A stretch of DNA of 12,514 nt from Chlamydiota bacterium (GTDB lineage: Bacteria; Chlamydiota; Chlamydiia; Chlamydiales; SM23-39), in NCBI GenBank assembly GCA_027459365.1, contig DAIDIM010000092.1, positions 1 through 12,514 of the forward strand. Reading direction: 5' to 3'. The notes beneath the pieces were generated by a model. That model was not told the origin of the DNA, searched no databases, and worked only from the letters and a program-made list of their open reading frames with translations. Positions 1 to 7,540 of the stretch are shown here, piece after piece. Position numbers and translations under genes: made by a program. Numbering within the stretch: the first letter of the stretch is position 1; each line of letters begins with the position of its first letter.

Positions 1-1
1 A

Positions 2-556
2 GGAGTTGGTCAATTAATCCCAGGTATCGTGGCTTGCACAATCCACCCTGAAACATCTGCACTATTACCCCCTGGGAATGAAGGAGAAATCTGTATACGC
101 GGTCCCAATGTATTTCACGGTTATTTAGAAAATCCTCGCTCTCCCTTCATCGAAATAGATGGGGAAAAATGGTATCGGACAGGCGATATTGGGTATTTTG
201 ATCAAGATGGCTTTCTGATTCTCTCTGGGCGCTTGAAACGATTCATTAAAATTGGAGGAGAGATGATTAGCCTTGGCGCCATTGAACATGCGCTACTTGA
301 TGGTCTTATGAAAAAGGGTATGCTCACCTCCTCCGATGCCCCTTTACTTGCCGTTTGCGCGTTAGAGAAAAAAGATGAAAAACCTGAAATCACTGTTTTT
401 ACAACAATTGATCTGTCGCAAGAAACGGCCAATGCAATCATCAGTGAATCTGGGATGAGCCGTCTCATTAAAATATCACAAGTTAGAAAAATTGATGAGA
501 TCCCACTTCTCGGCACAGGAAAAACAAACTATAGACAACTACAAGATCAGATTTAA
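2..556 (+). CDS. Acyl-CoA/acyl-[ACP] synthetase (AMP-binding family), 3' part only
   Basis: C-terminal 184 residues of an adenylate-forming enzyme; the reading frame is open to the left edge, so the 5' part lies outside the window. A GTG at 29 is internal (valine). The family activates a fatty acid with ATP to an acyl-adenylate and transfers it to CoA or ACP. Visible motifs are the end of the large domain (GEICIRGPNVFHGYLENP), the hinge block with YRTGDIGYFDQDGFLILSGR and then KIGGEMIS, and the terminal GTGKTNY, whose lysine matches the catalytic Lys of the small domain. This architecture fits the acyl-ACP synthetase half of Aas, which chlamydiae use to activate host fatty acids, but the substrate cannot be read from this fragment. 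cysS starts one base after the stop, so the two are probably co-transcribed. Confidence 0.85.
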   Translation, partial: GVGQLIPGIVACTIHPETSALLPPGNEGEICIRGPNVFHGYLENPRSPFIEIDGEKWYRTGDIGYFDQDGFLILSGRLKRFIKIGGEMISLGAIEHALLDGLMKKGMLTSSDAPLLAVCALEKKDEKPEITVFTTIDLSQETANAIISESGMSRLIKISQVRKIDEIPLLGTGKTNYRQLQDQI

Positions 557-557
557 T

Positions 558-1967
558 ATGGATTTGCACCTATATAACACAGAAAGTAAAACCAAAGAAA
601 TTGTGCGTCCTCGGCACGGTGACACAATTCTTATGTACACCTGCGGACCCACAATTTATAACTTTGCCCATATTGGGAATTTCCGCACCTATGTTTTTGA
701 AGATTTATTGCGCAGAGTGATTCAATTTTTTGGCTTCAAAATCAATCAAGCCATGAACCTTACTGATATTGATGATAAGACAATTAAAGGCGCTGTACAA
801 AATGGAGTCACACTCAAAGAATTCACCGACCCTTTCAAAAAAGCCTTTTTTGAAGATCTGAAAACGTTAAACATTCAACCTGTAGAACATTATCCGCCAG
901 CAACTGCATTCATCCCCCAAATGCTACAGATCATCGAAACGCTCTTAAAAAAGGGAATTGCCTACAAAAGCAATGGTAGCGTCTATTACTCCATCGAAAA
1001 ATTTCCTACCTATGGAAGACTTTCCCATCTTTGCATGGATGAGTTGATCATCAATGCATCGGGAGACAATAACGCAGATGAGTATGAAAAAGATAATCTC
1101 TCTGATTTTGTTCTTTGGAAAGCCTATGATTCAGAGCGAGATGGTCAAATTTATTGGGAGAGCCCTTATGGGAAAGGGAGGCCAGGTTGGCATATCGAAT
1201 GTTCAGCCATGGCGATGGATATTTTAGGCTCTAGCATAGATATTCACTGTGGCGGTGTCGACAATATGTTCCCTCATCACGAAAATGAAATTGCGCAGTC
1301 CGAAGGATGTTCTGGACACAAATTTGTGCAACACTGGGTGCATGTCGAACACCTCCTTGTTGACCATAAAAAAATGTCCAAGAGCCTCGGTAATTTCTAT
1401 ACACTGCGCGATCTTCTAATACAGGGATATACAGGCCAAGAGGTGCGCTACCTTCTCCTCTCTTGCCATTATCGATCTCAGCTCAATTTTACTTTCCCGT
1501 CACTTTTAGCTGCCAGAGCAAGTTTAAGACGAATTGAAGATCTCATCGTACGTCTTCGCAGTATTGAAATGCACGGACAAAACAACAAACACATCTATGA
1601 TACTCTAAATAGTGCAGAAAAATCGTTCAAAGAAGCACTATCTGATGACATCAATATTTCTGCAGCTCTAGCAACACTTTTTGATCTCATCCGCGATCTC
1701 AATACTTTCTGCGATCAGGAAGCGATCGGACGACAAGAAGCCGCTGCCGCCCTAAAATTATTTGAACAATGGGATCAAGTTCTTGGCGTACTTCCCCTCC
1801 ACAAAAAAGAGGAAATCCCCAACGATCTTCTCGAATTTTTGCACAAAAGAGAAGTAGCGAGAAAAGCGAAGAATTTCAGTGTATCAGACCAAATGCGAGA
1901 GGCGATCTTCTCGCGCGGCTATCTCATAGAAGACACACCAAATGGCGCACGCTTAAAGAGAAAATGA
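558..1967 (+). CDS. cysS: Cysteinyl-tRNA synthetase
   Basis: Class I aminoacyl-tRNA synthetase of 469 residues, close to the usual bacterial length (about 460). It charges tRNA-Cys in the cytoplasm. The ATP-binding HIGH motif appears as HIGN (residues 38-41) and KMSKS is at 272-276. The zinc ligands line up as Cys29, Cys215, His240 and Glu244, with the same spacing as the E. coli enzyme. The helical anticodon-binding region fills the C-terminal third. I chose the ATG at 558 because the protein then opens with MDLHLYNTESKTKEIV, the normal CysRS start; a longer frame from 492 would run through the upstream gene. The stop overlaps the next ATG (ATGATGA at 1964-1970), which suggests translational coupling. 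No strong ribosome binding site is visible. Confidence 0.97.
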   Translation: MDLHLYNTESKTKEIVRPRHGDTILMYTCGPTIYNFAHIGNFRTYVFEDLLRRVIQFFGFKINQAMNLTDIDDKTIKGAVQNGVTLKEFTDPFKKAFFEDLKTLNIQPVEHYPPATAFIPQMLQIIETLLKKGIAYKSNGSVYYSIEKFPTYGRLSHLCMDELIINASGDNNADEYEKDNLSDFVLWKAYDSERDGQIYWESPYGKGRPGWHIECSAMAMDILGSSIDIHCGGVDNMFPHHENEIAQSEGCSGHKFVQHWVHVEHLLVDHKKMSKSLGNFYTLRDLLIQGYTGQEVRYLLLSCHYRSQLNFTFPSLLAARASLRRIEDLIVRLRSIEMHGQNNKHIYDTLNSAEKSFKEALSDDINISAALATLFDLIRDLNTFCDQEAIGRQEAAAALKLFEQWDQVLGVLPLHKKEEIPNDLLEFLHKREVARKAKNFSVSDQMREAIFSRGYLIEDTPNGARLKRK

Positions 1968-2221
1968 TGAAGACTATCGACGAACGATTCATGCTCAAGC
2001 TCTTTGAGCTCTCCATGGCCCAAGGCGATCCATTCCAAGCCATTAGCATTAAGAGAGTTACCGAAGAAATTCACCAAAAAGAGACAGCTATAAAAAATGT
2101 AGTCAAAATGCTCGGCCAATCCAATTTTATCAAAAAAATTGGGGACACCGAAGTTCGACTCACACAGCAAGGCCTGCAGTTCGTACAAAATGAAACCTCT
2201 CGCAGAATTACAAAGACCTAA
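1964..2221 (+). CDS. Small winged-helix-like protein between cysS and rarA
   Basis: An 85-residue protein with no family I can name with certainty. The start at 1964 overlaps the cysS stop by 4 bp (ATGA type); a purine-rich stretch (AAAGAGA) lies just before it. The 3' end overlaps the start of rarA by 32 bp. The sequence reads as a compact helix-turn-helix fold: a first helix (ERFMLKLFELSMAQGD), a second (ISIKRVTEEIHQ), a recognition-like helix (ETAIKNVVKMLGQSNFI), then a wing-like hairpin ending in GDTEVRLTQQGLQFV. The LTxxGxxFV ending is common in winged-helix DNA-binding proteins. It may be a small DNA-binding or scaffold protein coupled to RarA, but that is inference. A longer frame from 1769 lies wholly over cysS and is not used. 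Confidence 0.7.
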   Translation: MMKTIDERFMLKLFELSMAQGDPFQAISIKRVTEEIHQKETAIKNVVKMLGQSNFIKKIGDTEVRLTQQGLQFVQNETSRRITKT

Positions 2222-3437
2222 CACTTTAGACGATGTCGTTGGTCAATCTCATCTCATTGGATGGCTTCGCAAGGTCATTCAAGGAGGAAAAGCGCTCTCT
2301 ATCCTTCTTTGGGGGCCTCCTGGATGTGGGAAAACAACTCTTGCTCGCATTTATGCCCAAAGCTTCGATGCTACCTTTATCCCATTTAGCGCCGTTTATC
2401 AAGGAGTCACCGATCTTAAAAAAATCATCGCTGAACACGATGCTCTTCCCCTATTTAAAAAACCTCTCATTCTCTTTGTAGACGAAATTCATCGATTTAA
2501 TAAAGCGCAACAAGATGCGTTTTTGCCACTCGTGGAAAGCGGTAAAATCACACTCATTGGAGCTACCACAGAAAATCCCTCTTTTTCACTCAACAACGCA
2601 CTTCTTTCTCGCCTTCGAACCCTCATTCTCAACTCACTGACCGAAGAAGAACTCCTGATTCTCATCAATCGCTATAAACCACTTCCCATCACAGAGGAAT
2701 CTAAAAAAACTCTCGCCTCATGGAGTGCGGGTGACGCTCGCCATCTTTTCAATATGCTTGAATCACTCTCCCTTGCACCCTCAACTCCCCTCCTCGCTCC
2801 TGAACAACTCTCTGATTGGGTTCAAAAAAGAGGACCCCTTTATGACAAAGGAGATGAAGGACACTATAATCTCATATCGGCACTTCACAAATCTGTGCGA
2901 GGCTCCGACCCTGACGCATCTCTTTATTGGCTCTGCCGCATGTTCAATGGCGGAGAAGATCGACAATTTCTAGCCCGCCGTATCATCCGAATGGCAAGCG
3001 AAGATATCGGTCTTGCAGATCCAAATGCACTGAACATCGCACTTCATGCATGGCAAGCATATGATCATCTAGGGATGCCTGAAGGAGATCTGGCACTTGC
3101 TGAAGCAGTCATTTATCTTGCCCTCGCCCCAAAGAGCAACTCCCTCTATACCGCATTTGGCGAAGCGATGGAAAGCGCCAAAACAACGGGGCATCTTCCA
3201 CCTCCAAAAATCATTCTCAATGCCCCTACACGTTACATGTTAGAGCAAGGTTACGGCAAAGGATACATCTACGATCACGACACACCCAATACTTTCTCAG
3301 GTCAAAACTACTTTCCCGATGAGTTGAAACGTCAAAAATATTATTCTCCAAACGACCTAGGATTTGAGCGCGAGCTTAAAAAAAGAATCGAATATTTTCA
3401 TCTGCTTCGCGAAAAATCAAATGTTAATTCAAAATAG
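2190..3437 (+). CDS. rarA: Replication-associated recombination protein A (AAA+ ATPase)
   Basis: A 415-residue AAA+ ATPase of the RarA/MgsA/WRNIP1 family, which acts at stalled replication forks and in recombination and is related to clamp loaders. The start MKPLAELQRPNTLDDVVGQ matches the family's PLAERMRP...DDVVGQ opening, so I chose the ATG at 2190 over an upstream frame start at 2139. Walker A is GPPGCGKTT (residues 42-50), Walker B is LILFVDEIHRFN (93-104), sensor 1 is GATTENPS (124-131), and an arginine-finger-like LLSRLR follows. The C-terminal oligomerisation region carries APTRYML and later YDHDTPNTFSGQNYFPDEL. It overlaps the small upstream gene by 32 bp, so the two are probably coupled. 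The length is near the usual 420-450 residues. Confidence 0.95.
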   Translation: MKPLAELQRPNTLDDVVGQSHLIGWLRKVIQGGKALSILLWGPPGCGKTTLARIYAQSFDATFIPFSAVYQGVTDLKKIIAEHDALPLFKKPLILFVDEIHRFNKAQQDAFLPLVESGKITLIGATTENPSFSLNNALLSRLRTLILNSLTEEELLILINRYKPLPITEESKKTLASWSAGDARHLFNMLESLSLAPSTPLLAPEQLSDWVQKRGPLYDKGDEGHYNLISALHKSVRGSDPDASLYWLCRMFNGGEDRQFLARRIIRMASEDIGLADPNALNIALHAWQAYDHLGMPEGDLALAEAVIYLALAPKSNSLYTAFGEAMESAKTTGHLPPPKIILNAPTRYMLEQGYGKGYIYDHDTPNTFSGQNYFPDELKRQKYYSPNDLGFERELKKRIEYFHLLREKSNVNSK

Positions 3438-3458
3438 GTGCAAGCAATAATTAAACTA

Positions 3459-3477
3459 ACAAATTTTTTAAATTTGT
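3459..3477. repeat. AT-rich inverted repeat overlapping the promoter of the giant gene
   Basis: Perfect 8-bp arms, ACAAATTT (3459-3466) and AAATTTGT (3470-3477), around a TTT spacer. It lies 21 bp after the rarA stop and overlaps the proposed -35 element of the next gene. It could be an operator or a weak AT-only terminator for rarA. No run of T follows the second arm, which argues against a standard terminator. In DNA this AT-rich such a palindrome can also arise by chance. Confidence 0.35.
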
Positions 3478-3503
3478 GTTAAAAATTAAAAACCACCTAT
3501 AAT
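3474..3503 (+). promoter_or_regulatory. Candidate sigma-70-type promoter of the giant gene
   Basis: A perfect -10 box TATAAT (3498-3503) is preceded, after an 18-bp spacer, by a weak -35 (TTGTGT, 3474-3479). Transcription would start near 3510, giving a leader of about 20 nt before the ATG at 3531. The leader is AT-rich and has no Shine-Dalgarno sequence. This is the only clear gap on the plus strand, so the giant gene is probably its own transcription unit. Confidence 0.5.
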
Positions 3504-3530
3504 GACCCCTGAAATTATTAAATTTTTTAT

Positions 3531-6500
3531 ATGAATACGAATCCCATTTCTTCTTTTCATCAAAATAGCACAGTCACAAATGCGAGTGCGGCTTCAGCAA
3601 GTTCTTCTCAATCGATTGTTGTAGGTAGAAATACTCAAAGTAGTTCTTCTGCGATGAGTGTTGCGGCTTGTGCTCAAAAGATTTTCACTACCCAGGATAC
3701 AGCACAAGGTCCGAATCGATACGGTTCTCCTGCAAACGTCTTAGACGTTACACCGATAAAAGAAATGAACATTAAAGAAAAAATTCTGGAATTAGCGATA
3801 GTCAAACAATCTCGTGAACAATATACGAATAATCCAATTTTTTCGAAACTATTGGGATTTTCTGAAAATCCAACATTAAAAGGTGCTGATGAATTGATGC
3901 TCCTTATCACTGAGTCCGAAGTTTTCCTTTTACAAGAGCACAGGTATTATGAAGTAGTCCTATTCCTTATTGAGGATATATATAAGATTCCTCCTAAGCA
4001 ATTAAGGAATAAAAAGCTTCACTCAACTCAGGAATTTTATAAAGCGTTTGCGAACGATTTTCTAAATTGCTACAACAGAGAACAAAATGTTCTTCCAAAA
4101 GGTCAAATAGCAAGAAAACTTCATGATACAATCATAAAAGAACCACAGACGAATGCCATGCAAAAAGTTCAAATTTTTGCAGCACAATTCGATTTATTTT
4201 TAGAAAATCAAGAAATCGAATCGTTTATCCCCAGATGCGAATCTCTATTTAAAGAAAATCTCGATCAAAGACATAGAAAGCTTTTGGCAAGTATCGCAAA
4301 CAAAATTGCATTGCGACTCATCGAAAATAAAGAAAAGAAAATAGCTGCCGCGACAACCGCAAAACCTTCTGGCGAACAAAGCGTACAAAGACCTGCAGGA
4401 ACCGCAAATGCTTTCATTAAAAAACTCATTGAATTTGACCCAAGTTCTCTCGATCAATTCCCGATTTGGATTTTAGAAAATTTTAAAGAACTGAAAACGA
4501 AATCCTTATCAGTTCATAAAGGGGCCGAAATTTTCAAAAAATACCTTCAAGACACATCCTTAGAAAAATCATCTCAAGCCAAAATGATATTCGATTGTTC
4601 AATCGAATTCTTCGAAAAGTTAGATGAGAGTACATTAAAAATCATCTCAGAAATACTCAAGAAAAATACCCATGAAGAACAATTGCAACCATTATTTAAA
4701 AAGTTGGTGCAACTTCTTCTAAACCATCAGTTTCTTGAGCAAGCATGGGAAATCTTTCTAGTATTACCAAATCCTGACCTTTCTACCATTCAATCTTTCA
4801 TGGAAAAAATTACAAATGATAAGGAGAAAATTTCTACACTCTGGAAACGATTACAAGATATGCTCCGCGAAAATACAATTTCAGGAAAAGAGGTCACTCA
4901 AATGGTTTCAATCCTCAAAATCACTGAAAAACGATTAGGAAATGAAATCTTGGATACGATGACTTTATTGATTTTGAAGCAGGTAAAAAAAACAAAAAAT
5001 TCAGCATTTTGGGAATTTCTTCAGACAAAAATCCCTCAAGTTTCCAAAAATGTTTTTATTGAAACAATATCCGTTGCAATGACACAAAAATTGAGCTTAG
5101 AGGATCCACAAGCAATTTTAAAAAAACTACTCGAATTTCCAAATGATGAAAATGCAAGAAAATATTTGGCTGACATATTGCAAACAGGAAAATACAAAGA
5201 ATCTATCACAGCACTTTTTGATGATTTCATTTTATATATGAAAAAACTCACTAAAGATGAGATCAAACTCTTTGAACAGATTAGGCTAATTCTAAAAAAT
5301 GTCTCAGGAAAAGAGGCGATTGTCCAACAGACAAACCTTGAGTTCTTTTATCAACACCCTTCTAAAGATCAAGCAAGTGAGCTCCTCAACACTTTTTTTA
5401 AAGGAGAGTTTAAACACATTCTTTCGGATGAAAAGAGCTGGGATCTTGCATTTGTAAAACTTGTCGATTTTCTAGCTCTAGATGAGGAACTCATCATTCC
5501 TGCAGCAAAGAATCTACTTATTAAACAGCATTGCCCTCTAATAAAACTAAACCCTCATCTCCATATTGTTCTGGCTCAAAAGTATTTATCTCAACTAAAT
5601 GCAATTGCCAGATCGTCTCTAACAGATGAAATCCTTGATATACTTTTAGGATTTCATACTTCCTGCCTGTTAAATCCAGATCAATTTGGCGCTGAAAGGG
5701 AATTTTATTCACAAGCAATTTACCCTGAACTTCTTAAGTTTCTTAAAGAGACTCATTTGAAAACAATCAGCAAGAATCAATTGATGAAATTGATCTCTAT
5801 CATAGCGTATACCTCAATGCTAAAACGAGAACCATCTGATGAAGTTCATAAAGTAGTTTCTGACATTTGTCAATTATTTATAGCTAAGCCAAGCAAAAAC
5901 CAAATTCTTCCCTATCTTGCTGCCATTTATTCGTGGATGCTTCATTTTCCAAATGGAGAAATGTCAGCAGAAGAGGAGAAACTGCCTTTAACTCTATTCT
6001 CTCATATCGATTCTGTTTTTGCGTCTTTGTCTCACACTTCTTTCACAGATTCGGAGAGGATCTGCATTTCTCTGCTTATCTATGAAATTGCAAAAGTTAA
6101 AAATAATAGATCTGAGAATTTTCTAAATAAATATGGTATGACACTCGCTCAATGGCTAGTTTCAGGGAACAGATATGAAGAAGCGTTACAATTATTCCGA
6201 AAAATTCCACAGCCTGGATCTTCTGAAGCAGCGAATATCGAATGGATGATCGGCCTTTTAGACTCCCTGAAACCTCTGCCAAATGTGAATGATCTGTTAA
6301 AGATATTTAAGTACCAATCAAGAACAGATCGAAAGATGATTATAAAATTTTTGGCAAATCCGATGATTGATCCTAGTACAATTCCAATAGAAATGGTTCA
6401 CGAACATTGGCTTCCATTATTTAATGATACTGCTGAATTGAAATCGCCAGGAATAAACTATTTCCATCGCTTCCTTTTCATATTATCACAAATAGCAAAA

Positions 6501-7040
6501 AAACCTTATCAGCGGCAAACAGAACTCGAAGAGATATGGAAAAACATGGGGGAAGAATTCTATCTCAATTTAATTAAAGGGGGGATCAATTTGCTAGCAA
6601 CGCATCCAGCCATTGATTTGGCTATAAAAGGTAGGTTATTACACAAGATCTGGGCAGAACATAAGGTAAAATTAGCAATTCCTCAAATTGCTTCCAAGAC
6701 TACTATAATAGGTGAGGAATTTGCATGGGATACTGAATATTGGTATGAACTTCTTTTGGAAAAAATCATGGCTAATCGAAATGATCATGATGTATCCGAA
6801 CTCCTTACCTATTGGAAAAGTCTTGAAACCGAAAAACTTCAACCTATGTCTGTTATATCTTTCTTTTTTGCAAATCGTCTATCACAATTTAATTCGGAAG
6901 GAAAACATGAAATTTATAAATATTGGAAAGAAAAGATTATTAGAAATCAGATACCCGCGTTAGAGGAAGACAGAGATCTGCTACTCCAAGTATTAAGGGG
7001 TGCTGAGTTAAGAGCTGTATTAGAGAATTCTCATGTTTGA
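3531..7040 (+). CDS. 1169-residue alpha-helical protein with Ser-rich N-terminus, candidate secreted effector
   Basis: I do not recognise a named family. The first 50 residues are rich in Ser, Thr, Ala and Asn (14 Ser), with no hydrophobic signal peptide or membrane segment, as in many chlamydial type III secretion substrates. Residues about 54-268 form one helical region. A low-complexity linker follows at about 267-295 (Ala/Thr/Pro/Gly-rich, AAATTAKPSGEQSVQRPAGT). The remaining roughly 870 residues are almost entirely amphipathic helices. Some stretches resemble TPR/PPR units, such as HQFLEQAWEIFLVLPNPD (about residue 398) and NRYEEALQLFRKIPQP (about residue 880), so an alpha-solenoid that binds proteins is likely. 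The DNA is visibly more AT-rich than the rarA or fabF genes, which fits a fast-evolving or acquired gene. No catalytic motif was found. The last 101 bp overlap the 3' end of ogt on the other strand. Existence of the gene is secure; secretion is inference. Confidence 0.85.
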   Translation: MNTNPISSFHQNSTVTNASAASASSSQSIVVGRNTQSSSSAMSVAACAQKIFTTQDTAQGPNRYGSPANVLDVTPIKEMNIKEKILELAIVKQSREQYTNNPIFSKLLGFSENPTLKGADELMLLITESEVFLLQEHRYYEVVLFLIEDIYKIPPKQLRNKKLHSTQEFYKAFANDFLNCYNREQNVLPKGQIARKLHDTIIKEPQTNAMQKVQIFAAQFDLFLENQEIESFIPRCESLFKENLDQRHRKLLASIANKIALRLIENKEKKIAAATTAKPSGEQSVQRPAGTANAFIKKLIEFDPSSLDQFPIWILENFKELKTKSLSVHKGAEIFKKYLQDTSLEKSSQAKMIFDCSIEFFEKLDESTLKIISEILKKNTHEEQLQPLFKKLVQLLLNHQFLEQAWEIFLVLPNPDLSTIQSFMEKITNDKEKISTLWKRLQDMLRENTISGKEVTQMVSILKITEKRLGNEILDTMTLLILKQVKKTKNSAFWEFLQTKIPQVSKNVFIETISVAMTQKLSLEDPQAILKKLLEFPNDENARKYLADILQTGKYKESITALFDDFILYMKKLTKDEIKLFEQIRLILKNVSGKEAIVQQTNLEFFYQHPSKDQASELLNTFFKGEFKHILSDEKSWDLAFVKLVDFLALDEELIIPAAKNLLIKQHCPLIKLNPHLHIVLAQKYLSQLNAIARSSLTDEILDILLGFHTSCLLNPDQFGAEREFYSQAIYPELLKFLKETHLKTISKNQLMKLISIIAYTSMLKREPSDEVHKVVSDICQLFIAKPSKNQILPYLAAIYSWMLHFPNGEMSAEEEKLPLTLFSHIDSVFASLSHTSFTDSERICISLLIYEIAKVKNNRSENFLNKYGMTLAQWLVSGNRYEEALQLFRKIPQPGSSEAANIEWMIGLLDSLKPLPNVNDLLKIFKYQSRTDRKMIIKFLANPMIDPSTIPIEMVHEHWLPLFNDTAELKSPGINYFHRFLFILSQIAKKPYQRQTELEEIWKNMGEEFYLNLIKGGINLLATHPAIDLAIKGRLLHKIWAEHKVKLAIPQIASKTTIIGEEFAWDTEYWYELLLEKIMANRNDHDVSELLTYWKSLETEKLQPMSVISFFFANRLSQFNSEGKHEIYKYWKEKIIRNQIPALEEDRDLLLQVLRGAELRAVLENSHV

Positions 7041-7488
7041 GAAGCCAGTCCTTTTTTTCTAACCCCGCACTATAACCACCCAAAGATCCATTGGCTGCAA
7101 TCACGCGGTGGCATGGCACAATGATGATGAAGGGGTTGGAACCGCAGGCATTGCCCACTGCCCTGCTTGCTTTTGCCTGATTGATCGCAAGTGCGATTTC
7201 TTGATATGATTTGCATCTTCCTAAAGGGATCTTCTTCAGCTCTTTCCAAACCTTATTTTGAAAGTCAGATCCGCACAGGTGAATGGGTGTCTTAAATTCT
7301 TGAATTTCCCCTCGAAAATATGCGTCTAATTCTTGCTTGATCTGCTCAAGGGGTTGTGTATTGCCAATGGGCACATCTTGTTTCTCAAAGCCCAAATATT
7401 GAAGGGCTTTATCATCAGAAACAGCGTAGATTTTACCTATTGGTGTTTCTAAAACAGCTAAGGAGTTGTCAAACATAAAATAAAGCAT
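6940..7488 (-). CDS. ogt: Methylated-DNA-protein cysteine methyltransferase (O6-alkylguanine repair)
   Basis: Suicide DNA-repair protein that moves the alkyl group from O6-alkylguanine to its own cysteine. The active-site motif is PCHRV with Cys126 (numbered from the ATG at 7488), preceded by helix-turn-helix residues SYQEIALAINQAKASRAVGNA with the Arg that flips the base, and followed by NGSLGGYSAGLEKKDWLLKHE. The start is uncertain. An ATG at 7488, another in frame at 7476, and a TTG at 7536 are all possible, and all lie in a long palindrome. The conserved part begins at ETPIGKIYAV. Homologues normally end soon after LLKHE; here about 28 more residues run into the antisense of the giant gene, with the stop at 6940. 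It is the last gene of the fabF run. Confidence 0.93.
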   Translation of the reverse strand: MLYFMFDNSLAVLETPIGKIYAVSDDKALQYLGFEKQDVPIGNTQPLEQIKQELDAYFRGEIQEFKTPIHLCGSDFQNKVWKELKKIPLGRCKSYQEIALAINQAKASRAVGNACGSNPFIIIVPCHRVIAANGSLGGYSAGLEKKDWLLKHENSLIQLLTQHPLILGVADLCLPLTRVSDF

Positions 7489-7540
7489 TTCGGCAGCTTT
7501 CACGTTGCCCAAATGCTTTATTTTATTGTTTGACAACTCC
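7462..7540. mobile_element. Candidate 79-bp palindromic MITE-like insertion at the bioY-ogt junction
   Basis: The two arms (7461-7490 and 7511-7541) are complementary over 30 base pairs with a single extra T in the right arm (7526/7527). They surround a 20-bp centre, in which GGCA/TGCC (7492-7495 and 7506-7509) can pair further. The ends read GGAGTTGTC...GACAACTCC and are flanked on both sides by TAA (7459-7461 and 7541-7543), like a 3-bp target duplication. Removing the element and one TAA joins bioY and ogt so that ATG TTA GCT GTT TTA starts ogt in frame and bioY stops eight codons after KYV. No transposase is inside, so it would be a non-autonomous element. In the operon mRNA it forms a very long hairpin. 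A hairpin that arose locally for regulation is the alternative. Confidence 0.6.

Noticed and set aside
492..557. N-terminal extension of cysS by 22 codons
   Set aside because: It lies inside the end of the acyl-ACP synthetase gene, and CysRS homologues start at the MDLHLYNT equivalent.
1769..1963. N-terminal extension of the winged-helix gene by 65 codons
   Set aside because: It is fully inside cysS in another frame, and its basic, Arg/Ser-rich translation looks like an out-of-frame shadow.
2725..2973. Alternative-frame ORFs inside rarA and fabF on both strands
   Set aside because: They overlap strongly conserved genes and show no recognisable domain.
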